Below are positions 1 to 10,739 of a DNA stretch of 64,000 nt, in pieces (the first letter of the stretch is position 1; each line of letters starts with the position of its first letter). Both the position numbers and the translations under genes were made by a program. Source of the DNA: Bathynomus jamesi (Eukaryota > Arthropoda > Malacostraca > Isopoda > Cirolanidae); contig JAJOZX010002715.1 of assembly GCA_023014485.1 (NCBI GenBank), positions 190,001-254,000 on the forward strand. The letters are read 5' to 3'. The notes below the pieces were generated by a model. It did no database searches. It had not been told where the DNA came from and was given only the letters and a program-made list of their open reading frames with translations.

Positions 1-371
1 GGTCCCCAACTTTGACGACTTTTTGTCAGTTCATTTCTCGCCTGCCTGCAGTGAAGACGGTTTTCTTCGTCACTTGAGCGGTTCGTGTTGTATAGCCTAT
101 TGGACAACTATGGAGGTAATTATATATGCTACTAATTATCTCATTTTACTGTGGTATTGAAATTTATTATTATTTAATTTCTGTCATTTTACTGTGGTAG
201 TGATATTTATTATTAATATTACATGAAATTAATTAGTCTGTTGCATATTGGACAACTAAGCTGGTAATTATTTATGATACTAATTAATGTAATTTTACTG
301 CGGTATTGAAATTTATTTAATTAATGAATTGTCAAAGAGAACGTAGTGTACACGTATCAGTTTTATAAATA

Positions 372-556
372 AAGAAAAGCAGTAACTGGGACTCGAACCA
401 GTGTCATAGCCGTTTGGCGGCATCGCTCAAGTCGGCGTACACAGCACGCTATCCACTCCCTAGATGGTGTAGTGGATAGCGTGCTGTGTACGCCGACTTG
501 AGCGATGCCGCCAAACGGCTATGACACTGGTTCGAGTCCCAGTTACTGCTTTTCTT
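372..556. repeat. Perfect palindrome of a tRNA-like (SINE-head) sequence
   Basis: Arms 372-457 and 471-556 are reverse complements over 86 bases with a 13-base spacer. Each arm contains a polymerase III A-box-like word (TGGTGTAGTGG, 464-474 for the plus copy) and a perfect B box (GGTTCGAGTCC, 529-539). The two tRNA-like units therefore face each other. No convincing acceptor stem is formed and the T-stem pairs only with an 8-base loop, so this looks like a tRNA-derived SINE head rather than a tRNA gene. Confidence 0.8.
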
Positions 557-627
557 ATTTAATTAATGAAATTAATTACGATGTGAAATTATTTCTGTGG
601 AATTATTTAGTTTGTTTTCTTTTCCAG

Positions 628-1351
628 GTGTCTACCAGAGCGAAAACAGAAGTGTTTCTTATTGGCCAGACGGATGCGAACATCACATCAAGTGGCCTTC
701 CAACTCAGTTGCAAGTACTCAAAAAGTACTTTTACCACCAAAAGGAGCAAAAATTTGGACGTACTAAATGCCTGAACCTGTGCCTGGATGCCTGTCTCAT
801 ATTTTGGGAGAGCGAGAATCCCCATGATGCGTCGAGATTCGGCCTTGAGGAAGATGGAATCCCTTCTCAAGGAATACGACCGGCTTGTGAAGCACAAGTC
901 ACATAAAGCAGAGTCCTTCCGAGTGAAGGAGGCGATGTTCAAGGAGGCAATAGCGAAGGAGATCATGGACATTGCTCATTCACAGGCTAAGGAAATGATG
1001 AAGAATCAGGAGGACATCCACTTTCTCGACATGCAGCGTGAAGATCCAAATTCCTGCAGCATGGGCCCTGTTGACATGAAGCTTCACTATAAGGAGATTA
1101 GGAAAAGGAAGAGGCTGGACAAGATTAAGGAACAACAGGAGAAGGCCAGGAAGGAACAAGGAGCTGCAGAAGATACGGGGGCTTTAGTGATTTCAACTTC
1201 GTCAGAGACTGACTCAGATGTCGTTGACCCAACCGTGGAAGTTTTTCCATCCTCCTCCAAGGGAAATACCAAGAAGCGACGCAGGAATCTGATCTCACAG
1301 GAAGAACGAAGAGCAGAAGCAGTATTTGCTCAAAACTGTGATGCAGCATAG
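628..1351 (+). pseudogene. Unrecognised transposon-type protein, frameshifted
   Basis: An acceptor (tttccag, 621-627) precedes an open stretch reading QVSTRAKTEVFLIGQ to LCLDACLIFW in frame 1. The continuation is in frame 2 (GRARIPMMRRDSALRKMES and onward), so a one-base shift lies near 803-808. The downstream part is lysine- and glutamate-rich and probably helical (around KRKRLDKIKEQQEKARKEQ). It ends with a serine/aspartate-rich stretch and a basic cluster (KKRRR) that could be a nuclear signal. No enzyme motif was found. The protein resembles the anonymous proteins that occur in many copies in invertebrate genomes, but I cannot name the family. The 5' exon was not identified. Confidence 0.5.
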
Positions 1352-1465
1352 GGCGAAATACCCGAATAAAACCAAGAAGGATTTCATGGACAAATGATTC
1401 GCAAGAAGTGGTTATGTTTTTTGTAACTTTGTGAAAATGTGTAGTGAAATGGTACTCGTTTGTTG

Positions 1466-1471
1466 AATAAA
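1466..1471 (+). other. Candidate polyadenylation signal AATAAA
   Basis: AATAAA lies about 115 bases after the stop of the frameshifted gene and about 70 bases before the right inverted repeat. This is where a transcript end would be expected. Confidence 0.4.
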
Positions 1472-1657
1472 AATTCATTGACAGATTTTTGTTTAATTTT
1501 TTCCGTTTATGATCTGCCAGAGCATCAAACTGGGGACCCGTAAACTTTAAACTATTGAATTAATACTTCGGTTTATCAGTCTCCTCAGCAAATGGAACAA
1601 GGGGATCCATGTGGATTAAAATTTTTCCAAACTTTTAATTTATGAAACACCCTAATA

Positions 1658-1658
1658 C

Positions 1659-1689
<31 letters not shown>

Positions 1690-1754
1690 TATACATATAT
1701 ACATATACATATATATATATATATATACATACATACATACATATATATATATAT
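1658..1754. repeat. (TA)n / (TATACA)n microsatellite
   Basis: Alternating AT with interspersed ACAT units. Short reading frames across it are artefacts. Confidence 0.95.
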
Positions 1755-1990
1755 AGGCATCGTTGAGTTGAGCCTCGGAGACCTTGATTTCGGCTCTTTT
1801 CCTTCTATGGAGGGGATATTTTTGTAGGTGCTCGCCCTTGGCCCCTCCTTCCTACATGAAAAAAGTCTTCACAGCAGGGTTGTTGACGAACACGTAAAAT
1901 GAAGATTTTTAAAACTACTTGAACTTCGGCGTTTGCAAACGCGAATAAATGTGAACGAGAAGCTAATGAGGATGCCAGAAGGCAACTTAC

Positions 1991-2125
1991 GCTAATGCTC
2001 TTGTCTTCCATGGATCTGACCCAAGCGGCAGATTCGATCGTGCACGGACGAACTGTCTCCGTGCGTCCTTCTCTGAACAGGCGGGTCATGCTCGCTTCGT
2101 AAGTCAAGTTGAACTTCCCAGCATC
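1991..2125 (-). CDS. CPT1: Carnitine O-palmitoyltransferase 1, single internal exon
   Basis: On the minus strand an acceptor (tttctgttag) is followed by 135 bases, then a donor GTAAGT at 1990-1985. The exon encodes 45 residues with intact codons at both ends. It begins [13 protein letters not shown], continues [16 protein letters not shown], and ends MEDKSIS. The block [20 protein letters not shown] is a hallmark of the carnitine/choline acyltransferase family and is near-identical in animal CPT1. CPT1 is the outer mitochondrial membrane enzyme that transfers long-chain acyl groups from CoA to carnitine for beta-oxidation. The only non-consensus feature seen is the isolation: no neighbouring CPT1 exon was found, so the flanking introns are long or lie outside the window. 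Protein family is certain; the exact paralogue is inferred. Confidence 0.92.
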
Positions 2126-2127
2126 CT

Positions 2128-2940
2128 AACAGAAAGTGTTAAAGTTAAACCTGATAGAAATTTAAATCTGGTTAACCTGAAAAATCTATAATTAAACATT
2201 AATTAAACCCAGCGTGATGTTCATTTTTTTAAAATTAAATTTCGTAAGCGTCTCAGGAATGAGCATAAACTGGTTCAAAACTGGCAAGTGTTCAAATTAC
2301 AGATACATTTTCAATCAATAATAAAATACATCAAAAGGAGAAAAGCATCGTGCAGTGGTCGTATTATTGATTTCGAATGGTAATGAAGGTCGAGGTTGCT
2401 TCTTAAAATGAGTAAACTGTTGCTCCCTTAATAAATAAACAATAAAGGAGAATATTCTTCGATATAGTTTATATTTAAGAGAATCCGTTCCTTTTAAGGT
2501 CACTATCAGCCTCTCGACTTTCATCAGTTTTGGAAATGAATAATACAACCATTTTATGATGTTTAAAATTCTTCCTTCGACGTGTTTGTTGTCTGACTAC
2601 TCACTGTATATTAAGCCCTCGATTTCCCCCAAAACAGGAAGTGTCAGATAAATGAATAGTACCACGTACCTATAATTTTAATTTATCTGGCTCATAGAAT
2701 TTAAAGCAGCAAGCTACTCGACATTAAATGGAAGATTCTCATTCACTCGTACATGACCTACTACAGCTGATTAAAGAGTCTTGGTCAGTAGTATCAGATC
2801 GAGGGAAAAGTATTGTCGGTTTTGGAACAGTGAAATTAAAAGGTGCACACATTTTTTATTTTGTTGTATCTTTCTGTACATGAAACTAAGATAGGTTATA
2901 ATTACTTTAATTTGTTATATTATAAATATATTATATAAAA
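2128..2940 (-). other. CPT1 intron sequence, no gene seen
   Basis: AT-rich DNA upstream (in gene sense) of the CPT1 acceptor. I see no exon, repeat family or RNA gene in it. Confidence 0.5.
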
Positions 2941-3054
2941 GCATGACCCACAAGTCTTGGAGGGGGTTTTATTTGGCTATAACATTTTTTTGTTTGGGGA
3001 TCAAATAAAAAAAAAGGTTTGTAACATTTGAAAATATATTTATTGCGACTTTAA

Positions 3055-3200
3055 TTACAAATTTAATATCTGGTGAAAATCTTCATTTTCATTGCGTAAA
3101 TCTAAAATCGCAATAGCGTACGTTATCCGACTCTGATGATCTTGTGGTTTGATTTCTTGAGCAATTTGAATTTTGTACGGATAAAGATTGATATCTACAG
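3055..3200 (-). pseudogene. Mariner-type transposase, internal part after the LINE
   Basis: The minus strand reads DINLYPYKIQIAQEIKPQDH, the conserved PYKIQL.QELKP.DH block that links the HTH and DDE domains in this family. It ends at a stop at 3055-3057 after QILNL. The catalytic DDE residues are absent, so most of the C-terminal half was lost before or after the LINE insertion. Confidence 0.7.
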
Positions 3201-3206
3201 ATCTAC

Positions 3207-4903
3207 AGAAGTTAAGGCTAACAAAGACCCTAAGATCCACCCTAAGGTTAGCCCAAAAGAAAGAAGAGAGTAGTGGGTTAGAAGAAGAGAATAAGGTGTT
3301 AAGTAAAAAGCAAAACCTATCATTCGTAAATTGACATTCATTCAGAAAAAGAGAGAGAAAGACTCACCATCATCATCCGCTGGCCACTGCTGACAAGTCG
3401 GAAAAATAGTCGAAGAGAATAGGAAAGGGGTGAAAGATGAAAACACGTAAAATAAGAACGCTTACAAACCATGCAAACTATAGACATGCAAGTAAACAGA
3501 GGATAAGAAAAAAAAAAAGTATGAAGAGTATGACAGAAAGTGGGTTGGTTTACGCTACGAGCTACATCTAAATTCGTTTTCTTTTCTTTTTTTTTTTGCT
3601 GGCATATCACACGCTGGCATTAATCGTCAACAGACTCAAACCTCTACCATTACCCCTAAGAGCTCTTGTTGCTAATTTTATTATTTTAAACGACGTTAAT
3701 ATTTTTAAAATGCCTATCTAAACGGTTTTTAAATATATTAACGCTGGTAGAGTTCACGACGGACGCGGGAAGATTATTCCATTTATCAATTACTTTAAAC
3801 GTAAAAAAGTTTTTAGCGATGTTAGTAATGAAACGTCTGCCACGTAGTTTAAATCCGTTATTACGAGTAGTGCTATTATCGAAAATAAACAATGTCAAAA
3901 TTTACGTTATCGATTTTATTAACTATTTTGAAAATTTCAATAAGCTCCCCCTTTAATCTCCTAGTCTCGAGTGAATTCAAGTCTACCTCTCTAATCCTAT
4001 CTTCGTAAGACTTATTGCATAGTGACGGAATTAGTTTCGTGGCTGAACCCTTTCCAACCTATCAATATCCTCACGCAAATACGGGCACCAAAACTGAACG
4101 GCATATTCTAAGTGAGGCCTGACTAGGGACTTGTAAAGGGGCAATATAATATTCTTCAATTTAAATTCGAAATTACGCGCTATGAAGCCTAATATCCTAT
4201 TAGCTTTTGCGCAAGACTCCAGGCACTGGTTCCTAACTTTTAAATCCTTAGATACGCGTACACCTAAATCTACTTCCTCGTCAACGCTCGCGAACTGTCT
4301 ATCGTCCATCGTGTACGTGTAATTATTGTTACGAGAACCTATATGCAAAACTTTACATTTGTCTACGTTAAATTGCATCTGCCACTTATCCGTCCACTCC
4401 ATAATCCTATTTACATCGTCTTGGAGCCTATTTCTATCGTCCACGTTAAGAACTTTATCGCCTATTTTAGTATCGTCCGCGAATTTTGACACGTTACTTG
4501 TTAAGCCTACATCTATGTCGTTAATGTAGATTACCAATAGCAATGGGCCTAACACTGAGCCCTGAGGGACACCGCTACCTACATTCAACCACCCCGATTC
4601 CCTACCATTAAAAACGACCCTCTGTTTCCTGGCACGAAGCCATTCCTCTAACCAGTTAGCTACCTGACCGCGTATACCGTGCGCTTTAACCTTCGCAATT
4701 AATCTTCTATGTGGAAATGTATCAAACGCTTTTTTAAAGTCTAAATAAATAACGTCAGCCGCTCTATGCCTTTCGTATTCGCGCACTATTTCGTTATAAA
4801 ACTCGAACAAATTAGTTAAACAAGATCTATGGCGTCGAAACCCATGCTGACTACTATTAATCAAATCGCGACTTTCTAAGTGATCGACGATACGATCCTC
4901 TTA
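3207..4903 (-). mobile_element. LINE A1 copy 1, 5'-truncated, nested in the mariner
   Basis: This is a CR1-like non-LTR retrotransposon fragment running from the middle of the reverse transcriptase to its 3' terminus. The 3' end (plus strand CTACAGAAG, then AAGGCTAACAAAGACCCTAAG) is the same as in the copy starting at 8472, and the terminus is shared with LINE A2 at 29640-29668. It begins within the RT domain (DRIVDHLESRDL-like), so it is 5'-truncated. No clear target-site duplication was found at the mariner junctions. Confidence 0.8.
3686..4903 (-). pseudogene. LINE A1 reverse transcriptase, 3' part, disrupted
   Basis: The open part 4031-4864 begins MINSSQHGFRRHRSCLTNL and contains the RT blocks YLDFKKAFDTFPHRRL, SGVPQGSVLGPLLLVIYIND and the catalytic FADD followed by TKIGDK. 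It ends near DRLERVQPRN and resumes out of frame. A separate open piece at 3686-3898 carries the typical C-terminal end (FKVIDKWNNLPASVVN, then FKNRLDRHF). The enzyme would copy LINE RNA at the target site in the nucleus. The frame breaks and 5' truncation mean this copy is inactive. Confidence 0.85.
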
Positions 4904-5224
4904 AAATTCGATGTAGGGAACTTCTTGAAATGTTTAATTCCTGGCTGCGTCGTCGGACTGATATGAATTTTCCTCAACGCTTTCACGAACCATCTCAACC
5001 AGAGTTGGACTTCAGCTTGTCCGAGGACACCCAGTCCGTGGTTCGTCTCCCTGACCCTTTCTTGTACGAAATGTAGCGACTTACCGTCGAATAGTTCGAT
5101 CAGAAGGAGCAGAACGCGTGTTGAATTTTAATCTAAACGCTCTTTGAGCGGCAACGATGGAAGAGTTGTTTGTCAAATAAAGTTCCACAATAGCCACTCT
5201 TCGTTGCACTGTCCATGATTCCAT
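4904..5224 (-). pseudogene. Mariner-type transposase, N-terminal HTH part
   Basis: The start at 5224 gives MESWTVQRRVAIVELYLTN, followed by SSIVAAQRAFRLKFNTRSAP. This is the helix-turn-helix N-terminus seen in insect mariner-like transposases of the DUF4817 type. A stop follows within about 50 residues. A second helix-turn-helix segment (RRSQELNISRSSLHRILR) is readable in another frame just before the LINE junction at about 4904. The frame is therefore broken at least once before the interruption. Confidence 0.75.
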
Positions 5225-5389
5225 TTTCATTAATCGCAGCAAGGGTACTTTAATTGAAAAATAAAAATAAATTAATTAATCAAAAAAGAAAAAAGTTATA
5301 GCCAAATAAAACCCTCCAAGACTTCTGGGACACCCTGAATTTTGTTCCTTTTTATATTTTTCATATTTTTTTCAGCATTCAGAAGAACA

Positions 5390-5565
5390 ATGACATCGGA
5401 GCAAATTTGAGTGTGCCCTTTGTACGAGTTCAAACATGGGAGTAGTGCAGCTCTGACTTCGCGCAAAGTTTGTCAAGCATGGGGAGAAGACTCCGTCAGC
5501 GAACGTGATGCTCAACGATGGTTTCAGAAATTCTGTTTTGGTGACACGAGCCTTCAAGATAAAAT
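5390..5565 (+). pseudogene. Mariner transposase N-terminal (mos1-type HTH) fragment
   Basis: The plus strand reads YEFKHGSSAALTSRKVCQAW, then EDSVSERDAQRWFQKF and GDTSLQDK. This is the first helix-turn-helix of mos1-like mariner transposases (SETMAR type). It runs directly into the reverse complement of the catalytic-domain part of the same kind of gene. The fragment is truncated after about 55 residues. Confidence 0.8.
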
Positions 5566-5890
5566 TTGTTCTGGATTTCTTTGGATGGCGTTCGCGTTTA
5601 GGCATCTTTGCAGGACGGGCATCCTTATTCAACCATTGACCAGAGCGTTTCACATTATCGTACAAGATTCATGTTTCATCACGCGTTACAATTCTTTTAA
5701 GAAATGTCTACTTATTGTTTCTTAGCATCAATGATTAGCAGATGGACAGGCGCTGAATCTTGTTCTTTTTGCCAAGTTCGTGCGGGACCCATTTATCCAG
5801 CTTCCTCACCTTTCCAATTTGCCGCAGATTATCACAAATAGTTGTGCTATCCACTTGGAGTATCTGTACCACTATCAAGCAAAGCTAAAA
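5566..5890 (-). pseudogene. Mariner transposase linker and catalytic start, inverted
   Basis: The minus strand reads LRQIGKVRKLDKWVPHELG, then KRIVTRDET, then LYDNVKRSGQWLNKDA, the usual order in mos1-like mariners. The first catalytic aspartate is visible in RIVTRDET. At least two stops interrupt it. It abuts the plus-strand N-terminal fragment head to head, so the original gene was rearranged by inversion. Confidence 0.75.
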
Positions 5891-7924
5891 ATTGATTACT
5901 TCCCATTTCATACCATTCCCATTTTTTGTCCTCAATGAAAATGACTAAATGTGAAAAATTCATATTTGACAAAAGCACGTCTTGATTTGGGACGCTATTT
6001 TCGTCGCTGAAACGCCGCCAAATCGGAACCGTTAATATTTCCTAACCTATTCTGACTTAACCAAACCTAACCTTAGCCTAAGCAATCGTAACGTAACCCG
6101 GACCAAAGTGGGAAAGCCCGTGGATGTTGGGAATATAAATGAAGTGGGAATGGTCTAGAATGGGGCGAGACCCAAAAATTGATATAACCACACATTTCCG
6201 CACCCGCATTCATCATACTATTCCTTTGCGCAAAAACCACCATCCGTCGTATACATTCCCTTTTTCGTATTCACATCCCTCTTAAGCTGCACGCGTAACC
6301 TTTTCTTTCTACTTTATTCATCATCTCCTGCCACATTTCACTATCATTTCCATCAACATCCGTCTCGCCAGAATACTCATACTGAACTCTTTTTTTCCTT
6401 AACATTAACTTCCTCACTCTTCCCTACATTCTCATTCATTTTTCCAAACATTGACTCCATAGTCTTTTTTCATGTCCACGAAATTATCATCATCATAGCA
6501 GTAACTGTCATAACTGCATCGATTGCTTTACTCGGGTCATTCGCTCCACTTCTCGTTCTTATCCCATCCTCATTTCCCTTTGGGCGGACGGCCATCCTCA
6601 CTCTCCTCTGAGTTCCCTTCTTCTCTCCCATTCTCCCATTGCGCGTGATTCGATTCAAAACTAGAGAAACAATCAAAAATTATTTAAAAGTTATATACAA
6701 ATTATGTAGGTGGCTTATAGTTTTAACTAAATTTACACAAAATAAATCTTTCAACATTCAGCAAAGATCATAAATACCAAAATTATTTTTCACCAATCCT
6801 AACTTAACCTTTAATAACTTTAAATACTTTAAACCTATAAAAATACAGTAATTAAATTCCCTCAAATTATTAGATTAAACTTTCTTAATTGTTCACTACA
6901 GATCAAAATGTTAAATTTTCAAAAATACTCGAGAATAACTAATCTTGCCTTTAAAAATTTAAACTACCACAGCCGAAGGATTGAGTTGGGTGCCACGGTT
7001 ACTGTTTGCTTGTCTTTCCTTGATCTTAGGGGTTCGAATGGTAATGTGGTGTTCACAACAAGGATAATTTATTAAGCAATTCTACGCACGTTAGGTTCGT
7101 TAAAGAAAACACTAGGAAACAAATTAAATATATTAAAGCTAATATCCTAAATACCTAATTAGCCTAAATTAATAACATGCGACAACAAACGCACTTGGAT
7201 TACAGGCGCGGATTCATACCCGTTCAGAGCGTTTTGCACAAAACGGTCAGAATTTGCAAAGTATGCAACTTTAAGGCTTGCCTAAATATCGCTGGGAAGC
7301 GACCGTGTAATGAATGATCATCTTTGTTGCGTCTTTTAGACGCTTACAACATTCCAGAAGATTGACATTGGTAGATATCCTTAGCATTTAAAGTAGGTGT
7401 GGCTCTTAACCTGTGTAATGTATTTTCATAATAAGTTTAAAAAAGGTGTAAATATTTGGAATCGGTTTGAATGAAGATGATAACGTACTGCAATGCGTAT
7501 TTTTAGTCCCATATATGCAAAGTAAGTACTCTTAAAATGCTTAAAACGTAGGAGTTTCCGGGGGCTCTGTCCTCGGAGCCGCCGTCAGGGGCATTGCTCC
7601 TAAATCCTGCTGGGCCCCTACGTGGCCCCCAGACCCCCGGCCAGCAAACTGGTCACTTTCAGCTTCTGGATCCGCTCCTGGATTACTATAAATTTGTATA
7701 CAGAAACAGTAGGTCCTGTCCTCGTTTGAATAAAACGAGAGTAAACTTTATTACTTTCAATTTCAGCAACAATACACCAAAACAGTTTTCACTTCAAGCT
7801 AGTTCCAGGTAAAGTGGTGGCCAAATCACTGTAAACAGCGTAGGTGGGCAGGAAAGCGGTAGGCTTTACTTCTAATCTCCCGAGTAGGGACTCCAAATTT
7901 ATTACGAATTCAGCTTCGGGATTA
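5891..7924. other. Intergenic or intronic DNA, no gene seen
   Basis: AT-rich sequence with a few TTAGG-like words near 6045-6080 and a GC-rich patch at 7556-7680 (GGGGGCTCTG and GGCCCCCAGACCCCCGG) that resembles a decayed dispersed repeat. No exon or RNA gene could be supported. Confidence 0.4.
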
Positions 7925-8269
7925 GAGGCCGTTCACATTTATCAACATTTTCACGAGCGTACAAACAATACACTGTCAATCCGTATCCAAGCAAGAACAA
8001 CTATTTGTGGACTCTGTATTAATATTATAGTGCGACAGTTTTGGATTCTGTATTGTCAGTACGTTTCCTTTATTTTAATAGTGCTAAATTCCAATTTTTT
8101 TTCAATTAGAGTGTGAATATTAACTTGTATATCTCTAGTTTTTCAATACAATACATTGTAAAAAAAAAAAATCAACATTTTTCTTTGTACACTTTTGGCG
8201 GGGAGGGGGTTCTTGAAAAAGTGTACTCTTTGTACATTTGTGAAAATGTTGACAATTGTGAACGGCCCC
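7925..8269. mobile_element. Harbinger-like MITE with TTA duplication
   Basis: The left end GAGGCCGTTCACA and right end (minus strand) GGGGCCGTTCACA are inverted repeats that continue with similar TCAACATTTTCAC sequence. TTA flanks both sides (7922-7924 and 8270-8272). GGGGCCGTTCACA-type ends with a 3-bp TTA/TAA duplication are typical of PIF/Harbinger. The 345-bp interior has no transposase, so it would be mobilised by another element. Confidence 0.65.
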
Positions 8270-9005
8270 TTAGGATCCTTAACGTTCCGACAATTCACGT
8301 TCAAACCCCGCTGGACGAAATCGAACTAAACTCGAATCCGGCGCGGTCTCAAATTTCAAACTTGAAGCCTATTGAAACAATAACAGAATGGAGCGATCAC
8401 TTTAACATATTGCTTCCCAGGAACCTCTCTTTAACATATTGCTTCCCAGTGTATATCACTAACATATTCTACAGAAGATAAGGCTAACAAAGACCCTAAG
8501 ATCCACTCTAAGGTTAGCCGAGAGAAAGAAAAGAGTAGGTTAAGAGAAGAGAATAAGGGGTTAAGTAAGTAGCAACACCTATCACTCGTGGGTTAACATT
8601 CATTCAGAAAAAGAGAAAAAAGACTCACCATCATCATCCGCCGGCCATTGCCGACAAGTGGGAAAAATAGTCGAAGGGAAGAGGAAAGGGGTGAAAGATG
8701 AAAAGAAGTAAAATAAGAACGCTTACAAACCATGCAAACACAGTCTTAACTCATTGTCATACCATGCAAACTACAGACATGCAAGTAAGGAGAGGATAAG
8801 AAAAAAAGAGTAGGTAAAGTTAAACAAAAAAGTGGGTTAGTTTACGCTACGAGCTACATCTACGTTCGTGTTAGCCTAATTTTTTTTTTTTTTTATAATT
8901 TTATTGCTGGGCATCACACGCTGGCATGTCACAAGCTGGCATTATCGTCAACAGACTCATCCTCGACCACCACCCCCAGAGATCCTGTTGCTAATTGTTT
9001 TCATT

Positions 9006-10627
9006 TTAAACAACGTTAATATTTTTAAAATGCCTATCTAGATGGTTCTTAAACACATTAACGCTGGTAGAGTTCACGACGGGCGCGGGAAGATTATTCC
9101 ATTTATCGATTACTTTAAACGTAAAGAAGTTTTTAGCGATATTAGTAATGAAACATCTGCCACGCAACTTAAATCCGTTATTATGAGTATTGCTATTATC
9201 GAAAGTAAACAGTTTGTCAAAATTTACGTTATCGATGTTATTAACGATTTTGAAAACTTCAATAAGCTCCTCCCTTAATCTTCTAGTTTCGAGTGAGTGC
9301 AAGTCTAACTCTTTAATTCTATCTTCATAAGGCTTGTTGCGCAATGGAGGGAATTAGCTTCGTGGCACGACGCTGAATCCTTTCTAACCTATCAATATCC
9401 TCACGCAAATACGGGCACCAAAACTGAACGGCATATTCTAAATGAGGGACTTGTAAAGGGCAATTTAAATTCTAAACTACGCGCTATGAAGCCTACATCC
9501 TATTAGCTTTTGCGTAAGACTCCAGGCACTGGTTTCTAACTTTTAAATCTTTAGATACGCGTACGCCTTAATCTACTTCCTCGTCAACGCTCGCTAACTA
9601 TCTATCATCCATCGTGTGCGTGTAATTATTGTTACGAGAACCTATATGCAAAACTTTACATTTGCCTACGTTCAATTGCATCTGCCACTTATCCATCCGT
9701 CCACTCCATAATCCTATTTACATCGTCTTGGAGCCTATTTTTATCATCCTCGTTAACAACCTTACCGCCTATTTTCGTATCGTCCGCGAATTTTGACACG
9801 TTACTAGTCAATCCTACATCTATGTCGTTAATGTAAATTACGAATAGCAATGGGCCTAACACTGAACCCTGTGGGACACCGGTACCTACATCCACCCACC
9901 CCGATTCGCTACCATTAACAACGACCCTCTGTCTCCTAGCACGAAGCCATTCCTCTAACCAGTTAGCTACCTGACCGCGTATACCTTGCGCTTTAACCTT
10001 CGCAATTAATCTATGCGGAATTGTATCGAGCGCCTTTTTAAAATCTAAATAAATAACGTCAGCCGCTCTATGCCTATCGTATTCGCGTACTATTTCGTTA
10101 TAAAACTCGAACAAATTAGATAAACAAGATCTATGGTGTCGAAACCCATGCTGACTACGATTAACTAAATCTCGACTTTCTAAGTGATCGATAATACGAT
10201 CCCTAACTATGGATTCCAAAAGTTTACCGACAACTGATGTTAAGCTAATGGGCCTATAATTGCTAGCTAATGTGCGGTCGCCTTTTTGAAAAATGGGCGT
10301 GACGTTAGCTAATTTGAAGTCTTCAGGAATAATCCCCGTTTCGAGTGACTGATTAAAAATCTTCGTTAAGGGGCCTACAATAACGTCTTTCAAATCTTTC
10401 AAATGTCTTGGATAAAACGCGTCAGGGACTGGAGCCTTGCTAACTTTTAGCCTATCGATATAATGCACAATCTCACCCTCGTAAACAGTTATTTCATCCA
10501 AAATAGTCTCGCTACTAAATGGAACGATATCGTCCACGTCGGGGACATTATTTACGTCTTCTATGGTAAAAACTGTTGCAAAAAAGTTATTGAAAATACC
10601 CGCCATCGCCTGAACGTCAGAAGCCAA
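9006..10627 (-). pseudogene. LINE A1 reverse transcriptase, frameshifted
   Basis: The open part 9689-10627 contains FQKGDRTLASNYRPISLTS, DFKKALDTIPHRL, SGWVDVGTGVPQGSVLGPLL and the catalytic FADD followed by TKIGGK. After DRIMEWTDG the frame is lost and several shifts occur at 9345-9689. The C-terminal piece 9006-9344 is open again and ends FKNHLDRHFKNINVV, nearly the same as copy 1. No function is expected from this copy. Confidence 0.85.
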
Positions 10628-10739
10628 ATCGCCCTTAACATCAACCAGAGGGCCTCTGTTATCTTTTATCGGCTTACGATTATTGACGTATTCAAAAAAC
10701 TTCTTTGGATTATGTTTTCATAAGCAGCTATAAGTATCT

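Larger units (their letters stand above)
1..1538 (+). mobile_element. Candidate DNA transposon with GGTCCCCA ends
   Basis: The window opens with GGTCCCCAACTTTGACG, and positions 1523-1538 read as its imperfect inverse (GGTCCCCAGTTTGATG on the minus strand). The first eight bases match exactly. Between the ends lie an AT-rich 5' part with a tRNA-like palindrome, a 3' splice acceptor at 626-627, a broken coding region and an AATAAA signal. A short TIR around a spliced gene suggests a cut-and-paste element. The left target-site copy lies outside the window, so the insertion cannot be proved. Superfamily not recognised. Confidence 0.5.
2941..5337 (-). mobile_element. Mariner-type element (DUF4817 class) split by a LINE
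   Basis: The right end, read on the minus strand, is CAGGGTGTCCCAGAAGTC followed by TTGGAGGGTTTTATTTGG. The left end on the plus strand is GCATGACCCACAAGTC followed by the same TTGGAGGG-TTTTATTTGGCTATAAC block. These are inverted termini of the CAGGGTGTCCC type. The transposase is minus-strand: the N-terminal part is at 4904-5224 and a later part at 3055-3200. LINE A sequence fills the gap. Transposase reading frames are broken, so the element is dead. Confidence 0.75.

Noticed and set aside
462..553. Functional tRNA gene on either strand
   Set aside because: A and B boxes are present, but no acceptor stem pairs, the anticodon loop lacks the expected T at position 33, and the T-loop would be 8 bases.
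6470..6676. Basic methionine-rich minus-strand frame
   Set aside because: No conserved motif and no splice or promoter context.
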